A stretch of DNA of 62,395 bases from an uncultured Collinsella sp. Its GTDB lineage: Bacteria; Actinomycetota; Coriobacteriia; Coriobacteriales; Coriobacteriaceae. Positions 25,959 through 34,108 of the stretch are shown here, piece after piece. The DNA is taken from positions 1 to 62,395 of the forward strand of contig CAJKFS010000008.1 in NCBI GenBank assembly GCA_905199225.1, in the 5' to 3' direction. Position 1 is the stretch's first letter. Each line of letters opens with the position of its first letter. The notes beneath the pieces are model-generated. The model saw only the letters and a list, made by a program, of their open reading frames with translations. It searched no databases and was not told where the DNA came from. Both the position numbers and the translations under genes were made by a program.

Positions 25959-26000
25959 ATTCGGCTGTTGCACTAACTGATGCATGAAGGGCAAGTAAAC

Positions 26001-26375
26001 ATGTACGCAATCGTTAACACGGGCGGCAAGCAGTACAAGGTCGCCACCGACGATGTCATCACCGTCGAGAAGATCGAGGGCAATGAGGGCGACAAGGTCA
26101 CCCTGCCGGTTATCTTCCTCAACGATGGTAAGAAGATCGTCACCGATCCCGACAAGCTGGCCAAGGCCAAGGTTACCGCTCAGATCGTTGAGCAGTTCAA
26201 GGGCGAGAAGCAGCTGGTCTTCAAGTTCCACAAGCGTAAGCGCTATCGTCGTCTGAAGGGTCACCGTCAGCAGCTCACCAAGCTGAAGATCGTGAAGGTC
26301 CAGGCTACGTCCCGCGCCAAGAAGGCTGTCAAGGCAGAGGCCGAGGCTGTTGCCGAGGCTCCCGTCGCCGAGTAG
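26001..26375 (+). CDS. rplU: Ribosomal protein bL21
   Basis: Large-subunit protein contacting 23S rRNA. The start MYAIVNTGGKQYKV at 26001 is the canonical L21 N-terminus, so the longer frame from 25980 was rejected. The core ends with KRYRRLKGHRQQ, and a 25-residue Ala/Glu/Lys tail extends past the usual end (124 residues against about 103). First gene of a classic rplU-rpmA-obgE operon. Confidence 0.97.
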   Translation: MYAIVNTGGKQYKVATDDVITVEKIEGNEGDKVTLPVIFLNDGKKIVTDPDKLAKAKVTAQIVEQFKGEKQLVFKFHKRKRYRRLKGHRQQLTKLKIVKVQATSRAKKAVKAEAEAVAEAPVAE

Positions 26376-26408
26376 ATTACACTCGTAACGAAAGAGTAGG
26401 TATACACA

Positions 26409-26666
26409 ATGGCACACAAAAAAGGACTCGGTTCCTCCCGTAATGGCCGTGACTCCCGCGGTCAGCGCCTTGGCACGAAGCGCTTCGCCGGCCAGACGGT
26501 AACCACGGGCACGATTCTCGTCCGTCAGCACGGCACGCACATCCACCCGGGTGAGAACGTTGGCCGTGGCAAGGACGACACGCTGTTCGCGCTGGTCGAC
26601 GGTACCGTTGAGTTCCACAAGGGTATCAAGCACAGGGTCAGCGTACGCCCGCTCGCGAACGCGTAA
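26409..26666 (+). CDS. rpmA: Ribosomal protein bL27
   Basis: 85 residues, starting MAHKKGLGSSRNGRDS, the normal L27 start without the Firmicutes-type N-terminal extension that must be cleaved. It reaches the peptidyl-transferase centre of the 50S subunit. It follows rplU by 33 bases. Confidence 0.98.
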   Translation: MAHKKGLGSSRNGRDSRGQRLGTKRFAGQTVTTGTILVRQHGTHIHPGENVGRGKDDTLFALVDGTVEFHKGIKHRVSVRPLANA

Positions 26667-26691
26667 TTCACCCTTCATAGAGCACATATGT

Positions 26692-26736
26692 GGGAGGCAC
26701 TTGAGTTTTAGGATTCAAGGGTCTCCCTCTTTTTTT
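26692..26736 (+). terminator. Terminator between rpmA and obgE
   Basis: GGGAG/CTCCC and CTTGA/TCAAG helices separated by a 3x3 internal loop, followed by TCTTTTTTT. The split stem suggests partial read-through into obgE, giving more ribosomal protein than GTPase. Confidence 0.7.
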
Positions 26737-26752
26737 GTAGGAGGCGATTCTG

Positions 26753-28219
26753 TTGTCACAGTTCACCGATATCAGCCGCATTAACGTGTGCGGCGGCGAC
26801 GGCGGAGCCGGATGCATGTCGTTTAGGCGCGAGGCATTTGTCCCCAAGGGCGGCCCCGATGGCGGCGACGGCGGTCGTGGCGGCAATGTCGTCATCCAGG
26901 CCGATGCTCAGCTGTCTTCGCTGATCGATTACCGCTTTAAGCATCACTTCCGCGCCGAGCGCGGCACGCACGGGCAGGGTGCCCGTCGTAACGGTAAGAG
27001 CGGCGAGGACCTGATTCTCAAGGTCCCTATGGGTACCGTGGTGCGCGAGCTCGACCCCGAGACGCAGACCCCGATGTTCGAGATTGCCGATCTGGTGCAC
27101 GATGGCGAGCGCGTTGTCGTGGCGCCCGGTGGCGCCGGCGGCCTGGGCAATACCCACTTTGTGACATCGGTGCGCCGTGCGCCCGCGTTCGCCCAGCTGG
27201 GCGAGCCGGCCGAGGAGCACTGGATCGAGCTCGAGATGAAGCTCATGGCCGATGCCGCGCTCGTGGGCTTCCCCTCGGTGGGTAAGTCATCGCTCATCGC
27301 GCGCATGAGTGCCGCCCGTCCTAAGATTGCCGACTACCCGTTTACCACGCTCGTGCCGAACCTCGGCATGGTGCGTGCCGGTGAATATTCTTACGTTGTC
27401 GCCGACGTCCCCGGTCTTATCGAGGGCGCGAGCGAGGGCAAGGGCTTGGGTCACCAGTTCCTGCGCCACATTGAGCGTACGGCCCTGATCATGCACGTCG
27501 TCGACATGACGGGTGGTTTTGAGGATCGCGATCCGGTTGAGGACTACCGCATCATCAACCGCGAGCTCGAGCAGTATGGCGCCGAGCTTTCGGAGCGCCC
27601 GCAGATTGTTGTCGCCAACAAGTGCGATGCGCCGGGCACGGCTGACAAGATTGCCGACCTCAAACGCGCTGCGCTCGACGATGGACATATGTTCTTTGCC
27701 GTGTCTGCTGTGACGGGTGCCGGTCTCAATACTTTGATGCTTGCCGTGGGCGAGCAGGTGGCCAAGCTCCGCGCCGAGCTGGTGGTCTCCGATGGACCGG
27801 TCGACCTGCGCGACGATGAGTGGGAGCGCCGCCGCCTGCAGCGTGAGAAGCGTTTCCGCATTGTCCAGGAAGAGCCCGGTGCCTTCCGCGTGGTCGGTCG
27901 TGCCATCGAGCGCATGGTCATTCAGACCGACTGGGAAAATGAGGAAGCCGTCATTTACCTGCAGCATAAGTTTGCGCGTATGGGTGTTGACGACGCGCTC
28001 GAGAAGGCCGGTTGCCGTGCGGGCGACGAGGTCCGCATTTGCCAGCGCGCCTTTGACTTTGAGGGCGCTGAGGACTTCTCGGAGTACGAGGAGCTCGAGG
28101 ACGCTGGCGAGGACGTTGCCGTTGAGGCCCTTGACGTGACCGATGCTCCGGATGAGGGCGTCGAGGCTATCGATGCGGCGGATGCCGCGGACGATGCCGA
28201 GACCTCGGAGGGCGAGTAA
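26753..28219 (+). CDS. obgE: Obg/CgtA ribosome-assembly GTPase
   Basis: GTPase for late 50S assembly and stress signalling. 488 residues from a TTG start with AGGAGG eight bases upstream. Domains: glycine-rich Obg fold (about 1-158), GTPase domain with GFPSVGKSS (G1), DVPGLIEGASEGKGLG (G3) and NKCD (G4), then an OCT domain (about 365-440). The last 50 residues are an Asp/Glu-rich tail. The Obg and GTPase parts are very well conserved. Confidence 0.97.
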   Translation: MSQFTDISRINVCGGDGGAGCMSFRREAFVPKGGPDGGDGGRGGNVVIQADAQLSSLIDYRFKHHFRAERGTHGQGARRNGKSGEDLILKVPMGTVVRELDPETQTPMFEIADLVHDGERVVVAPGGAGGLGNTHFVTSVRRAPAFAQLGEPAEEHWIELEMKLMADAALVGFPSVGKSSLIARMSAARPKIADYPFTTLVPNLGMVRAGEYSYVVADVPGLIEGASEGKGLGHQFLRHIERTALIMHVVDMTGGFEDRDPVEDYRIINRELEQYGAELSERPQIVVANKCDAPGTADKIADLKRAALDDGHMFFAVSAVTGAGLNTLMLAVGEQVAKLRAELVVSDGPVDLRDDEWERRRLQREKRFRIVQEEPGAFRVVGRAIERMVIQTDWENEEAVIYLQHKFARMGVDDALEKAGCRAGDEVRICQRAFDFEGAEDFSEYEELEDAGEDVAVEALDVTDAPDEGVEAIDAADAADDAETSEGE

Positions 28220-28222
28220 GCC

Positions 28223-28900
28223 ATGTCGCTGCGCGGTGGAATCGGTTTGCCCGAGCTGCCCATAAAAGAGGGCAAAGAGTTTCGGCTTGGCATTATGGGC
28301 GGCACATTCGACCCGATTCATTACGGGCACCTGGTGACTGCCGAGCAGGCGCGCGAGTCGCTCGACTTGGACGCTGTGCTCTTTATGCCGGCGGGCTCTC
28401 CCGCCTTTAAGCTTGACAAGCCGGTGACGCCTGCCGAGGACCGTTATGCCATGACGGTCCTCGCCACCGCCGCGAACCCGGCCTTTTTGGCGAGCCGGTT
28501 CGAGATTGACCGTCCGGGCGTAACCTATACGGCCGATACGCTTCATGCCCTTCGCGACTTTTACCCGCCGCAGGTAAAGCTCTACTTTATTACGGGCGCC
28601 GACGCGATTATCGATATTGTGACCTGGCATGATGCCGAGCGAATCGCTGAGCTTGCTACCTTTATTGCGGCGACGCGACCGGGTTTTGATATCGATACGG
28701 CGCGTGCCCGAATCAAAGAGTCGGGGCTGCCGTTCGATGTGCGCTATATTCAGATTCCGGCGCTGGCGATCAGCTCGACGAACATTCGTAAGCGAGTTGC
28801 CCGCGGCATGAGCGTGCGCTATCTTACGAGCGAGTCTGTGCTCGGCTACATTCGCAAGCGCAGGCTATATGCCGATTTGGGCCAAGAAGATTTTGAGTGA
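28223..28900 (+). CDS. nadD: Nicotinate-nucleotide adenylyltransferase
   Basis: Makes deamido-NAD from nicotinate mononucleotide and ATP. 225 residues with GGTFDPIHYGHL (nucleotide-binding HxGH region) and ISSTNIRKRV (SSTxIR). The first 20 residues precede the usual start of the fold, but no better start codon lies nearer. Three bases after obgE. Confidence 0.95.
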   Translation: MSLRGGIGLPELPIKEGKEFRLGIMGGTFDPIHYGHLVTAEQARESLDLDAVLFMPAGSPAFKLDKPVTPAEDRYAMTVLATAANPAFLASRFEIDRPGVTYTADTLHALRDFYPPQVKLYFITGADAIIDIVTWHDAERIAELATFIAATRPGFDIDTARARIKESGLPFDVRYIQIPALAISSTNIRKRVARGMSVRYLTSESVLGYIRKRRLYADLGQEDFE

Positions 28901-29520
28901 TGGGGGCTACGTTGTCGGTAGAGGATCAGTTTGAGGGCGATGAGCGCGCGCTGCTCAAGCGCATTCAAGAGCTGCTCGATGTTCGCATGAAAGATAAGCG
29001 CAAGCGCTATGTGCATTCGCTGGGTGTTGCCGAGACCGCACTTCATCTGGCCGAGGTCTACGGCGTTGACCGCTTTGATGCGGCTGCCGCCGGCTTAATT
29101 CACGACTGGGACAAGGTTCTTTCCGATGACGAGCTCGTGGCCCGCGCGCTTCACTATGGTATCAAGGTTGCCGGCTCTCCTTCCGCCGCGACGCCGCTTT
29201 TGCATGGCCCTGTTGCCGCCTATGAGCTTCCGCAGCTTTTCCCCGAGCTGTCGCCGGCCGTTTTCCAGGCTGTCGACCGTCATACCGTGGGTGCCTGCGA
29301 CATGACGCCGCTCGATATGGTGGTCTTTGTGGCAGATGCCATCGAGCCCAACCGTCACGGCGACTATGCCCATGCGCTGCGCAAGATGGTGGGGAAGTCC
29401 TCGCTCGATGAGTTGTTCTTCTCCTGTTTTGCGCAGGGTCTGGTCTATGTGATCCAGTCCGGGCGCTATCTTTATCCCACGGCTATTACGATTTACAACC
29501 ATTACGCCCAGCTGCACTAG
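28900..29520 (+). CDS. yqeK: HD-domain hydrolase YqeK (symmetrical Ap4A hydrolase family)
   Basis: About 205 residues with an HD fold: KRYVHSLGVAETA, HDWDK (metal-binding His-Asp) and DRHTVGACDMTPLDMVVFVAD. Members of this family cleave diadenosine tetraphosphate. Starts are ambiguous: ATG at 28900 overlaps the nadD stop, GTG at 28897 is adjacent, and TTG at 28912 has a GGGGG site five bases before it and may be the real one. It lies between nadD and rsfS as in many Firmicutes and Actinobacteria. Confidence 0.9.
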   Translation: MGATLSVEDQFEGDERALLKRIQELLDVRMKDKRKRYVHSLGVAETALHLAEVYGVDRFDAAAAGLIHDWDKVLSDDELVARALHYGIKVAGSPSAATPLLHGPVAAYELPQLFPELSPAVFQAVDRHTVGACDMTPLDMVVFVADAIEPNRHGDYAHALRKMVGKSSLDELFFSCFAQGLVYVIQSGRYLYPTAITIYNHYAQLH

Positions 29521-29548
29521 CTCGGGTGTGTCTAGAAAGAGGTATTCC

Positions 29549-30004
29549 ATGGCCGACGAGACCATGACTGACGAGCAGATTCTTGAAGGTGTGGAGCACA
29601 AGAGCTTCGCCGCCACGTCCGACCGCACCGCCGCCTCACTGTCCGCGAGCGGTGTCGCCGCCGAGGATGTCGCCCGCGCCGCCGCGCAGGCCGCCTACGA
29701 CAAGAAGGGCGAGGACGTGCAGGTGCTCGACCTGACCGAGCTTTCCGACGTGTGCGACTACTTTGTGCTTGCCACCGGTACCAACAACCGCCAGGTCGAT
29801 TCGATTGTCGACGAGATCGAGGAGAAGGTCGCCGAGGCTTGCGGTGAGCACCCGTTCTCCATCGAGGGCCGCGAGCAGAAGACCTGGATGCTCATGGACT
29901 ACGGCTCGGTCGTCGTTCACGTCTTCACTCCCGAAGCCCGCGACTTCTACCGCTTAGAAAAGCTCTGGGGTGACGCCCCCCAGCTCCCCCTCGACCTCCT
30001 CTAG
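29549..30004 (+). CDS. rsfS: Ribosomal silencing factor RsfS
   Basis: Binds bL14 and blocks subunit joining when nutrients are scarce. 151 residues from the ATG at 29549 with AGAGGT six bases upstream. The family core begins near residue 45, with DLTELSDVCDYFVLATGTNNRQV, QKTWMLMDYGSVVVHVF and REFYxLExLW-like RDFYRLEKLW. The N-terminal 40 residues are an Ala/Asp-rich extension not present in most homologues. Confidence 0.95.
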   Translation: MADETMTDEQILEGVEHKSFAATSDRTAASLSASGVAAEDVARAAAQAAYDKKGEDVQVLDLTELSDVCDYFVLATGTNNRQVDSIVDEIEEKVAEACGEHPFSIEGREQKTWMLMDYGSVVVHVFTPEARDFYRLEKLWGDAPQLPLDLL

Positions 30005-30010
30005 TGGCTC

Positions 30011-30036
30011 ATTTGATACGGGACTTTTTAGTTATC
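30011..30036. repeat. Decayed copy of an intergenic repeat
   Basis: ATTTG..ACGGG.CT..TTTTAG.TA.CC matches the sequence at 38062-38089 after one gap, with roughly 22 of 28 positions identical by eye. Both lie directly after a stop codon. Confidence 0.45.
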
Positions 30037-30048
30037 CTCGCGCATTTC

Positions 30049-30090
30049 GCCGGGCAGTTGCGGTTTTCCGTACCTGCCCGGCTTTCTTTT
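30049..30090 (+). terminator. Terminator after rsfS
   Basis: Perfect 9-bp stem GCCGGGCAG/CTGCCCGGC with a 16-base loop, followed by TTTCTTTTT. dinB converges from the other side. Confidence 0.85.
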
Positions 30091-30103
30091 TGCCCAAAGG
30101 CGG

Positions 30104-31318
30104 TTAATCGTTGAAGCGGGATTGGCGGCCGAAGGATAGGGCGGTGTCGCCGAACTTGTCTCGGACGGCGTCGATCGCGACGGAGAGCTCGCGGCGGTCG
30201 CTGGATTGGGCTCCGCGGTCGTCGACTTCGCAGAACAAGTCGGTCTGGATGCCGCCCTGATGGTCAAAGTCGCTCATGCCGATGCCTGCTAAGCGAACAT
30301 GCATGCCTTCCTGCCAGATGTTGTCGAGCAGTTCGAGCGCAACCGCCACAAAGATGTTCTCATCGTCGGTCGGATGAGGCAGCCGGCGCTGTGCCGAGCG
30401 ACCGCTTCCATACGAATACTTAAGCTTGAGCGTCACCGTGCCGCCCGTCAGTCCCTGACGGCGCAGACGGCGTCCAACCGACTCACCCAGCAGCGCAATC
30501 GCCGCTTCGATGTCCCCACGCTCAGTTAAATCTTTTGCAAAGGTGCGCTCATTGCTCACCGATTTAACCTCACGCTCTTCATCGAGACTTGTGACTTCGG
30601 AGATTTCGAGTCCCAGCGCACGCTGGCGCATGCGTTCGCCGTTGACGCCAAAAATAGAGGCCAAGGTTGATTCCGGCGCGCGTGACAGCTCGCCGAGGGT
30701 GTAGATGCGCATGCGGCGCAGTCGCTCCTCGGCCGAGCGCCCGATGCCGCTCATGGCAGATACCGGCAGCGCGGCCAAAAAGCGCTGCTCGGTTCCGGGG
30801 CGCACGATGGTCAATCCGAACGGCTTGTCACGCTCGCTCGCGATCTTGGCAACCGTCTTGTTGCAGCCCACGCCAATGGAGCATGTCACTCCCAGTGCTG
30901 CCACACGGTCGCTTATACGCCGTGCAACCAGCAGCGGGTCCTCGGGCGCAAAGCGACCCGGTGTGATATCGATAAAGGCTTCGTCGATGGATACGCGCTC
31001 AACGCGCGGCGTCTCTTCAGCAAGAATCGCCATGACCTGGGCGCTCACCTCGCGGTAGCGATTAAAGTGCCCGTGCGTCCAAATGGCTTGCGGGCACAAG
31101 CGCCGCGCCTCGGCCGAGGCCATGGCAGAGTGCACGCCAAAGCGGCGCGCCTCATACGAACACGTGGACACGACGCCGCGCGAATCGGCGTCTCCGCCCA
31201 CGATGAGCGGCTTTCCGCGCCATTCGGGATGATCGAGCATCTCCACGCTCGCAAAAAACGCATCGAGGTCCATGAGGCCCACCGCCGGACCCGTCCAGGG
31301 AGGCGGCGTGACGCCCAT
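30104..31318 (-). CDS. dinB: DNA polymerase IV (translesion)
   Basis: Y-family error-prone polymerase. MDLDAFFASVE and SIDEAFID carry the catalytic acidic residues, and GGDADSRGVVSTCSYEAR is the fingers motif. Several starts are possible. The ATG at 31318 has GAGG five bases upstream and lies 15 codons before the core, giving 404 residues. The ATG at 31357 (417 residues) has no ribosome site but lies six bases after a TATACT box, so a leaderless start is possible. The C-terminus (SALSFGRQSRFND-like) resembles no canonical clamp-binding motif, so this was not assigned. No actinobacterial LexA box was found in the 40 bases before the gene. Confidence 0.93.
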   Translation of the reverse strand: MGVTPPPWTGPAVGLMDLDAFFASVEMLDHPEWRGKPLIVGGDADSRGVVSTCSYEARRFGVHSAMASAEARRLCPQAIWTHGHFNRYREVSAQVMAILAEETPRVERVSIDEAFIDITPGRFAPEDPLLVARRISDRVAALGVTCSIGVGCNKTVAKIASERDKPFGLTIVRPGTEQRFLAALPVSAMSGIGRSAEERLRRMRIYTLGELSRAPESTLASIFGVNGERMRQRALGLEISEVTSLDEEREVKSVSNERTFAKDLTERGDIEAAIALLGESVGRRLRRQGLTGGTVTLKLKYSYGSGRSAQRRLPHPTDDENIFVAVALELLDNIWQEGMHVRLAGIGMSDFDHQGGIQTDLFCEVDDRGAQSSDRRELSVAIDAVRDKFGDTALSFGRQSRFND

Positions 31319-31473
31319 GGCATCCTCATAACCGTATGTATGTTCGCGTCTTTCCATGTCATGAGTATACCGCGCAGCTCATGTGGGGTGCGTGTATGTG
31401 CTTGCAAATCCCGAATTCTTGTCTAAGATATGGATTTGCCCTCGACTACACCGAAGAAGTTGGTCTCACGGAC

Positions 31474-31502
31474 TTCACCTGCCCGCGTCGATGGCGTATT
31501 AT
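31474..31502 (+). promoter_or_regulatory. Promoter of rpsP operon
   Basis: TTCACC and TATTAT with a 17-base spacer, about 57 bases before rpsP. A second possible promoter, TTGCAA-16-TAAGAT, lies at 31402-31429. The leader contains a small GCAGC/GCTGC hairpin just before the ribosome site. Confidence 0.55.
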
Positions 31503-31558
31503 GTTCAACTGTTTGTTTGTAGTTGCAGCCTAAAGCTGCTTGGTTGGAGGAGTTTCCT

Positions 31559-31900
31559 TTGGCAGTCAAGATTCGCCTTGCTCGTCACGGCGCTAAGAAG
31601 CGTCCGTACTACCGTGTCGTCGTCGCCGATTCCCGCGCCCCGCGTGACGGTCGTATCATCGAGGAGGTTGGCCGCTACAACCCGATGACCGCCCCCAAGA
31701 CCATCAACCTCGACCTCGAGAAGATCGCCGACTGGCAGTCCAAGGGCGCTCAGCTCACCGACGCCGTCGCCGCTCTGGTCAAGGCCGCCAACGAGGGCGA
31801 GAAGACCGAGACCGTCGTCAAGAAGTCCAAGAAGCAGCTCGCCAAAGAGGCCGAGGCCGCTAAGGCTGCCGCTGAGGCCGCTGAGGGCGCCGAGGAGTAA
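31559..31900 (+). CDS. rpsP: Ribosomal protein bS16
   Basis: 113 residues from a TTG start, preceded by GGAGGAG at six bases. The frame begins AVKIRLARHGAKKRPYYRVVV, the universal S16 start, so the longer frame from 31523 was rejected. A roughly 30-residue Lys/Ala/Glu tail follows the S16 fold. First gene of rpsP-khpA-rimM-trmD. Confidence 0.97.
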   Translation: MAVKIRLARHGAKKRPYYRVVVADSRAPRDGRIIEEVGRYNPMTAPKTINLDLEKIADWQSKGAQLTDAVAALVKAANEGEKTETVVKKSKKQLAKEAEAAKAAAEAAEGAEE

Positions 31901-31903
31901 ATC

Positions 31904-32188
31904 GTGCCTGAGGTTGACGCTGCACAGCTCGAGGGTGAGGCAATGCTCTCAGATCGCATCGCCGATCTCGTCGAATATCTCGTTGTTCAGATCGTCGACG
32001 ACCCGGATTCCGTGAGCCTTGAGGTCATTGATGGTGATGACGCCTCTACGATTGAGGTTTCTGTCGCCGAGGATGACGTCGCTAAGGTCATCGGCCGTCG
32101 TGGCCGTACCATCAAGGCCATTCGCACGCTCGCCCGTGCACTGGCCGCTCGCCTCGACACTGCTGTCGAGGTAGAGGTTCTGGGCTAG
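31904..32188 (+). CDS. khpA: KH-domain RNA-binding protein KhpA
   Basis: Small RNA-binding protein; in other bacteria it pairs with KhpB in RNA regulation and cell elongation. The GxxG loop is in VIGRRGRTIKAI. A GTG start at 31904 has GAGGAG six bases upstream and gives 94 residues; an ATG at 31943 would give the more usual length of 81. khpB is not in the window. Confidence 0.93.
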   Translation: MPEVDAAQLEGEAMLSDRIADLVEYLVVQIVDDPDSVSLEVIDGDDASTIEVSVAEDDVAKVIGRRGRTIKAIRTLARALAARLDTAVEVEVLG

Positions 32189-32192
32189 GACC

Positions 32193-32714
32193 TTGAGGTC
32201 CCAGTACAAAAACATCGCCCGTGTGGTCAAGCCGCACGGAAGGAAGGGGGAGGTCCTCGCGCAGCCGCTGCGGGGGCTTCCTTCTGTATTAGAGCCGGGT
32301 ATGCGCGTCGCCCTGACGCCGCCGGCGCTCAAGCGCGACCGCTTTTGCACGGTCGTGTCCGTCACCGATACGGGCGATGGCGATCTGGTCTCGTTTGAGG
32401 GCATTGACGACTTGACGGCCGCCGAGGGCATCACGGGATGCTATGTGTTGGCAAATCGTGACGATTTTGAGCTCGATTCACTCGACGCCGCCTATACCGA
32501 CCTGATGGGTCGCGAGGTGGTCGACGAGCGCTTCGGTTCGCTCGGCACGATCGTCGAGATCATGTCGACGCCCGCTAACGATGTTTGGGTTGTCGAGGGT
32601 GATCGGTACGGCGAGGTGCTGATTCCCGTGATCGAGCAGGTTGTGCTCGATCTTCCCGACACAGGAACAATTTCCGTCCACGTTATGGACGGCCTGATCG
32701 ATATGGACAAATAG
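32193..32714 (+). CDS. rimM: Ribosome maturation factor RimM
   Basis: Assists maturation of the 30S head by binding uS19. 173 residues starting at TTG four bases after khpA. The N-terminus IARVVKPHGRKGEV is the conserved RimM start, and the C-terminal PRC-barrel domain starts near DLMGREVVDERFG. The ribosome site (AGGA) is only two bases from the TTG, so coupling to khpA is probable. Confidence 0.94.
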   Translation: MRSQYKNIARVVKPHGRKGEVLAQPLRGLPSVLEPGMRVALTPPALKRDRFCTVVSVTDTGDGDLVSFEGIDDLTAAEGITGCYVLANRDDFELDSLDAAYTDLMGREVVDERFGSLGTIVEIMSTPANDVWVVEGDRYGEVLIPVIEQVVLDLPDTGTISVHVMDGLIDMDK

Positions 32715-32724
32715 GGAGGACAAC

Positions 32725-33483
32725 ATGCTGATTGAGACCCTTTCGGTCTTTCCCGAGATGTTTGAGCCCGTCATGTCCACATCGATTTTGGGCCGCGCCC
32801 GCAAGGCCGGCCTTTTTGATTTTAAGGCGTATAACCTGCGCGACTGGACGCACGACCGCCATCGTACCGTCGATGACGAGCCGTACGGCGGCGGGCAGGG
32901 CATGCTCATGAAGATCGAGCCTATCGCCGAGGCCATCGAGGCCATTAGCGCGGAGGGCCCCAAGCCGACGGTGGTGTTCTTCACCCCGTGCGGCGAGCCC
33001 TTTACGCAGCATGTGGCCGAGCGCCTGCTCAAAAGCGAGCGCCTGCTGTTTGTGTGCAGCCGTTACGAAGGTGTCGACGAGCGTGCCTATGCGTATGCCG
33101 ACGAGCGCCTGTCGATCGGCGATTACGTGCTCACGGGCGGCGAGCTTCCCGCTATGGTCGTTGCCGATGCCGTCGTACGCCTGATTCCCGGCGCCCTTGG
33201 TGACGAGATGAGCAACGTGGACGAGTCATTCTCGACTGCCGAGGACGGTGGTCTGCTCGAGTACGCGCAGTACACCCGTCCTGCCGAGTTCAACGGCGAG
33301 GGCGTGCCTCCAGTGCTCGTGAGCGGTGATCACGCCAAGGTCGATGCCTGGCGTCGCAAGAACGCCATCGAGCGTACCTGCCGCTGGCGCCCCGACCTGA
33401 TCGAGACGGCGCGGCTTACGCCCGAGGAGCGCGCTTACGCTCAGGAGATCCTTGACGCTTCGTGTTCGCAGAGCGAGGAGTGA
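32725..33483 (+). CDS. trmD: tRNA (guanine37-N1)-methyltransferase TrmD
   Basis: Methylates G37 next to the anticodon, preventing frameshifts. 252 residues of the SPOUT knot family with YGGGQGMLMK, SRYEGVDERA, SIGDYVLTGGELPAM (the knot) and IPGALGDE. GGAGG precedes the ATG. It sits between rimM and lepB, a common bacterial order. Confidence 0.97.
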   Translation: MLIETLSVFPEMFEPVMSTSILGRARKAGLFDFKAYNLRDWTHDRHRTVDDEPYGGGQGMLMKIEPIAEAIEAISAEGPKPTVVFFTPCGEPFTQHVAERLLKSERLLFVCSRYEGVDERAYAYADERLSIGDYVLTGGELPAMVVADAVVRLIPGALGDEMSNVDESFSTAEDGGLLEYAQYTRPAEFNGEGVPPVLVSGDHAKVDAWRRKNAIERTCRWRPDLIETARLTPEERAYAQEILDASCSQSEE

Positions 33484-33485
33484 GT

Positions 33486-34049
33486 ATGGTTCCTACGCAA
33501 CATTCCGCGTTGAGGGGCGCTTTTGAGTGGATCGCGGTCATCGCAATCGCGCTTGTGGCCACCTTCCTTATCCGCACCTTTGTGGTCGAGCCCTTTGTGG
33601 TGCCCACCGGCTCCATGGAGGACACGATCGAGATTGGCGACCAGATCCTGGCACAAAAGGTGAGCCTCGAGCTCGGTCAGCCCGTCAAACAGGGTGATAT
33701 CGTGGTGTTCCATAACCCCGATGCCACGTCCGAGCATGACGTGCTGGTAAAGCGCGTCATCGCCACGGCCGGTCAGACGGTCGACTTTCAGGACGGCAAG
33801 GTGGTCGTTGACGGCCAAGCGCTCGACGAGGACTATACGACGGGCATGAGCTGGCCACTTTCGGTCCAAGCGCCCGGCGCTCAGGTAAGCTATCCCTACA
33901 CCGTTCCCGACGGGTGCGTGTGGGTGATGGGCGACAACCGCGAAAACTCTGCCGACTCACGCTACTTTGGTCCCGTCGATCGCTCTGATTTGATCGCTGT
34001 GGCGCTTGTGCGCTACTGGCCGCTCAACCGCATCGGCGCTATCGACTAA
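33486..34049 (+). CDS. lepB: Signal peptidase I
   Basis: Membrane serine protease that removes signal peptides. 187 residues from the ATG at 33486, with GAGGAG five bases upstream inside trmD. A single N-terminal membrane helix (about 13-33) is followed by the catalytic Ser43 in PTGSM and Lys89 in LVKRVIA. GDNRENSADSRYFGPV completes the family signature. The single helix is as in Gram-positive enzymes. The frame is also open from 33462, but that start lies within trmD and lacks a ribosome site. Confidence 0.96.
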   Translation: MVPTQHSALRGAFEWIAVIAIALVATFLIRTFVVEPFVVPTGSMEDTIEIGDQILAQKVSLELGQPVKQGDIVVFHNPDATSEHDVLVKRVIATAGQTVDFQDGKVVVDGQALDEDYTTGMSWPLSVQAPGAQVSYPYTVPDGCVWVMGDNRENSADSRYFGPVDRSDLIAVALVRYWPLNRIGAID

Positions 34050-34108
34050 AAACCGCTATAGTACAGTACCTAACCGTGTAATCGTTTCGACGAGGGGATA
34101 TTAGAGGC

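Noticed and set aside
31319..31380. LexA box before dinB
   Set aside because: The only CGAAC-like string lies in the proposed leader/coding start and has no matching GTTCG at the proper distance.
34050..34108. T-box leader for glyQ (also checked before proS and aroF)
   Set aside because: Spacers are too short or lack the conserved T-box bulge sequence and specifier stem.
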